DNA from: an uncultured Microbulbifer sp.
GTDB lineage: Bacteria; Pseudomonadota; Gammaproteobacteria; Pseudomonadales; Cellvibrionaceae
Assembly (NCBI RefSeq): GCF_947504145.1
Contig: NZ_CANNGQ010000001.1
Coordinates: 1,176,737 to 1,240,736 of the forward strand
Direction of reading: 5' to 3'
Length of the DNA: 64,000 bases
The notes under the pieces were generated by a model, which saw only the letters and a program-made list of their open reading frames with translations, did no database searches and had not been told where the DNA came from. Each line of letters starts with the position of its first letter. Positions within the stretch are counted from its first letter, which is position 1. Position numbers and translations under genes: made by a program. Positions 62,944-64,000 of this stretch are shown here, in pieces.

Positions 62944-63618
62944 TCAGCTACCGCAGGCCTCTCCGGTAACTGCCGCAGGCAGCTCGCCGAACTTCGCGCG
63001 GTAGGCTTCGTCCATGGGTGTGAACTCACGTGTTTCTTCGTCGAGGCAGAGCACCTCACCGCTGCCGATGTTGTACACCCAGCCGTGCAGGGTAATACGA
63101 CCACTGGCGAGGCCCGCAGCAACCGAGGGGTGGGTGCGCAGGTGTTGCATCTGCTGGATCACATTCTCTCCGGTCACTTCGTCGAGATGATCTTTGCACA
63201 GGCTGCCGTGACGATCGCGAACTACCTCGGTGGCGGAACGGCAGTGGCCCAACCACTCCTTAACGTGCGGCAGGCTATCGAGGTTTTCCGGATGGATAGC
63301 GCCCTTCATTGCGCCGCAGTCGGTGTGACCGCAAACCACAATGTGGGATATGCCGAGTGCTGCCACGGCAAATTCGATGGAAGCGGTCATGCCGCCAGTC
63401 TGGCTACTGTGGGGTGGAACCACGTTGCCGGCGTTGCGGCAGATGAAAAGTTCACCGGGCTCGGTCTGTGTGACCAGGTTCGGATCGATGCGGGAATCCG
63501 CGCAAGTGATGAATAGAACTTCGGGGCTCTGCCCGTCTGCCAACTCAGAAAAACGGGCCTGCTTGGTGGGGAAAACTTCCTTCTGAAACTTCGCCACACC
63601 GGAAATCACATGTTCCAT
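62944..63618 (-). CDS. can: Beta-class carbonic anhydrase
   Basis: A 224-aa enzyme that interconverts CO2 and bicarbonate. The zinc ligands and catalytic dyad are visible in FITCADSRIDPNLV (Cys, Asp, Arg) and VVCGHTDCGAMKGAI (His and Cys); ICRNAGNVVPP is also conserved. Cytoplasmic. First gene of a two-gene operon with the SulP transporter; divergent from a LysR-type regulator, which is probably its controller. 123 bp of AT-rich DNA between the two starts is the likely regulatory region. Confidence 0.95.
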   Translation of the reverse strand: MEHVISGVAKFQKEVFPTKQARFSELADGQSPEVLFITCADSRIDPNLVTQTEPGELFICRNAGNVVPPHSSQTGGMTASIEFAVAALGISHIVVCGHTDCGAMKGAIHPENLDSLPHVKEWLGHCRSATEVVRDRHGSLCKDHLDEVTGENVIQQMQHLRTHPSVAAGLASGRITLHGWVYNIGSGEVLCLDEETREFTPMDEAYRAKFGELPAAVTGEACGS

Positions 63619-63742
63619 GAATACTCCTTACTGATGAACAAGACTGGGCAATCAGGTTGGAAAGCATTATTTTGTGATAGCTTAATAAGTTAAAACACTA
63701 ATTGCTGATAACATAACGTTAACTAAAAATTGTGGAACGCAC
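63619..63742. promoter_or_regulatory. Divergent control region between carbonic anhydrase and LysR genes
   Basis: A 124-bp AT-rich gap between divergent genes, the usual place for a LysR-type operator and both promoters. AT-rich stretches such as CTTAATAAGTTAAAACAC are seen, but no -35/-10 pair was clear enough to place. Confidence 0.45.
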
Positions 63743-64000
63743 GTGCCAACCTCGAGAAAAACACCGAGTTTCAAGCAGCTGGAATACTTTGTGACCATCG
63801 CGTCACACTCCAGTTTCCGCCGCGCTTCCGAAGAGCTGGGGGTCAGCCAACCGGCGCTCACCACGCAGATTCGAACGCTGGAAAGTACCCTTGGGCTCAC
63901 CCTGTTCGAGCGCTCCCGGGCGGGCACCCTGCTCACCCCCGAAGGCCGGGAACTGCTGGTCCAGGCGCGCCAGCTCATACTCGGAATCCGCGAATTCGGC
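63743..64000 (+). CDS. LysR-family transcriptional regulator, N-terminal part (cut by window end)
   Basis: From GTG 63743, 86 codons run to the window end with no stop. The visible sequence is the LysR winged-helix: FKQLEYFVTIASHSSFRRAS, ELGVSQPALTTQIRTLES and LFERSRAGTLLTPEGRELL. GGAA lies seven bases before the start. The effector domain is outside the window, so the ligand is not known. FRRAS and SQPALTTQIR recall OxyR-type N-termini, but this is not enough for a name. It is divergent from the carbonic anhydrase-SulP operon and probably regulates it. Confidence 0.88.
   Translation, partial: MPTSRKTPSFKQLEYFVTIASHSSFRRASEELGVSQPALTTQIRTLESTLGLTLFERSRAGTLLTPEGRELLVQARQLILGIREFG

Overview
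The window looks like chromosomal DNA of a gammaproteobacterium related to Pseudomonas and probably within the marine Cellvibrionales; Microbulbifer or a close relative is my best guess, not a proven assignment. The reasons are gene neighbourhoods known from Pseudomonas (rlmKL - rmf - pyrD; lpxH - ppiB divergent from glnS - cysS; tRNA genes next to folD), a very long NAD-dependent glutamate dehydrogenase, an mksF-mksE-mksB condensin operon, a Bat operon, and GC-rich housekeeping genes.

Layout. Bases 1-3782: an FHA protein cut by the window edge, divergent from a PP2C phosphatase and a membrane Ser/Thr kinase with a C-terminal FGE-like domain; this is a phospho-signalling module resembling the regulators of type VI secretion. 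3769-12702: housekeeping (rlmKL, rmf, pyrD, gdhB). 12967-20224: a tightly overlapping MoxR/Bat operon (MoxR ATPase, DUF58, DUF4381, BatA-like, BatB+BatC fusion, BatD). 20241-36181: an AT-richer accessory island for a cell-surface glycan. It has a complete set of candidates for making a polyprenyl-phosphate-linked D-arabinofuranose (UbiA-like phosphoribosyltransferase, divergent PAP2 phosphatase, DprE1-like and DprE2-like epimerase pair, GtrA), four GT4 glycosyltransferases, a Wzm/Wzt ABC exporter, a large multi-membrane protein that could be a GT-C transferase, a sulfotransferase and ManC. A decayed IS256-family element with a perfect 9-bp target duplication sits inside it.

36203-39393: NAD kinase, then an operon of Xre antitoxin, RES toxin and a PLP enzyme, all overlapping by 4 bp. 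39505-43737: two tRNAs (Asp, Val), a large DUF6351-like hydrolase-like protein, cysC and three further tRNAs (His, Arg, Pro). 43993-46634: folD, rsuA and an rsmC-like gene. 46683-49040: small genes (an unknown helical protein, a spermidine-synthase-like protein, free-Met-R-sulfoxide reductase, an unknown coiled-coil membrane protein). 49154-54982: the MksFEB condensin. 55009-61052: a small lipoprotein, cysS, glnS, and divergent ppiB, lpxH and a saccharopine-dehydrogenase-like gene. 61199-64000: a SulP anion transporter with a beta carbonic anhydrase, and a divergent LysR regulator cut by the window end.

The most interesting part is the island at 20.2-36.2 kb. Its gtrA-dprE1-dprE2 order matches the mycobacterial arabinogalactan locus, and here it is joined to a Gram-negative ABC-type polysaccharide export system and a sulfotransferase. 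All functions are read from sequence motifs and remembered family knowledge; no database search was run.
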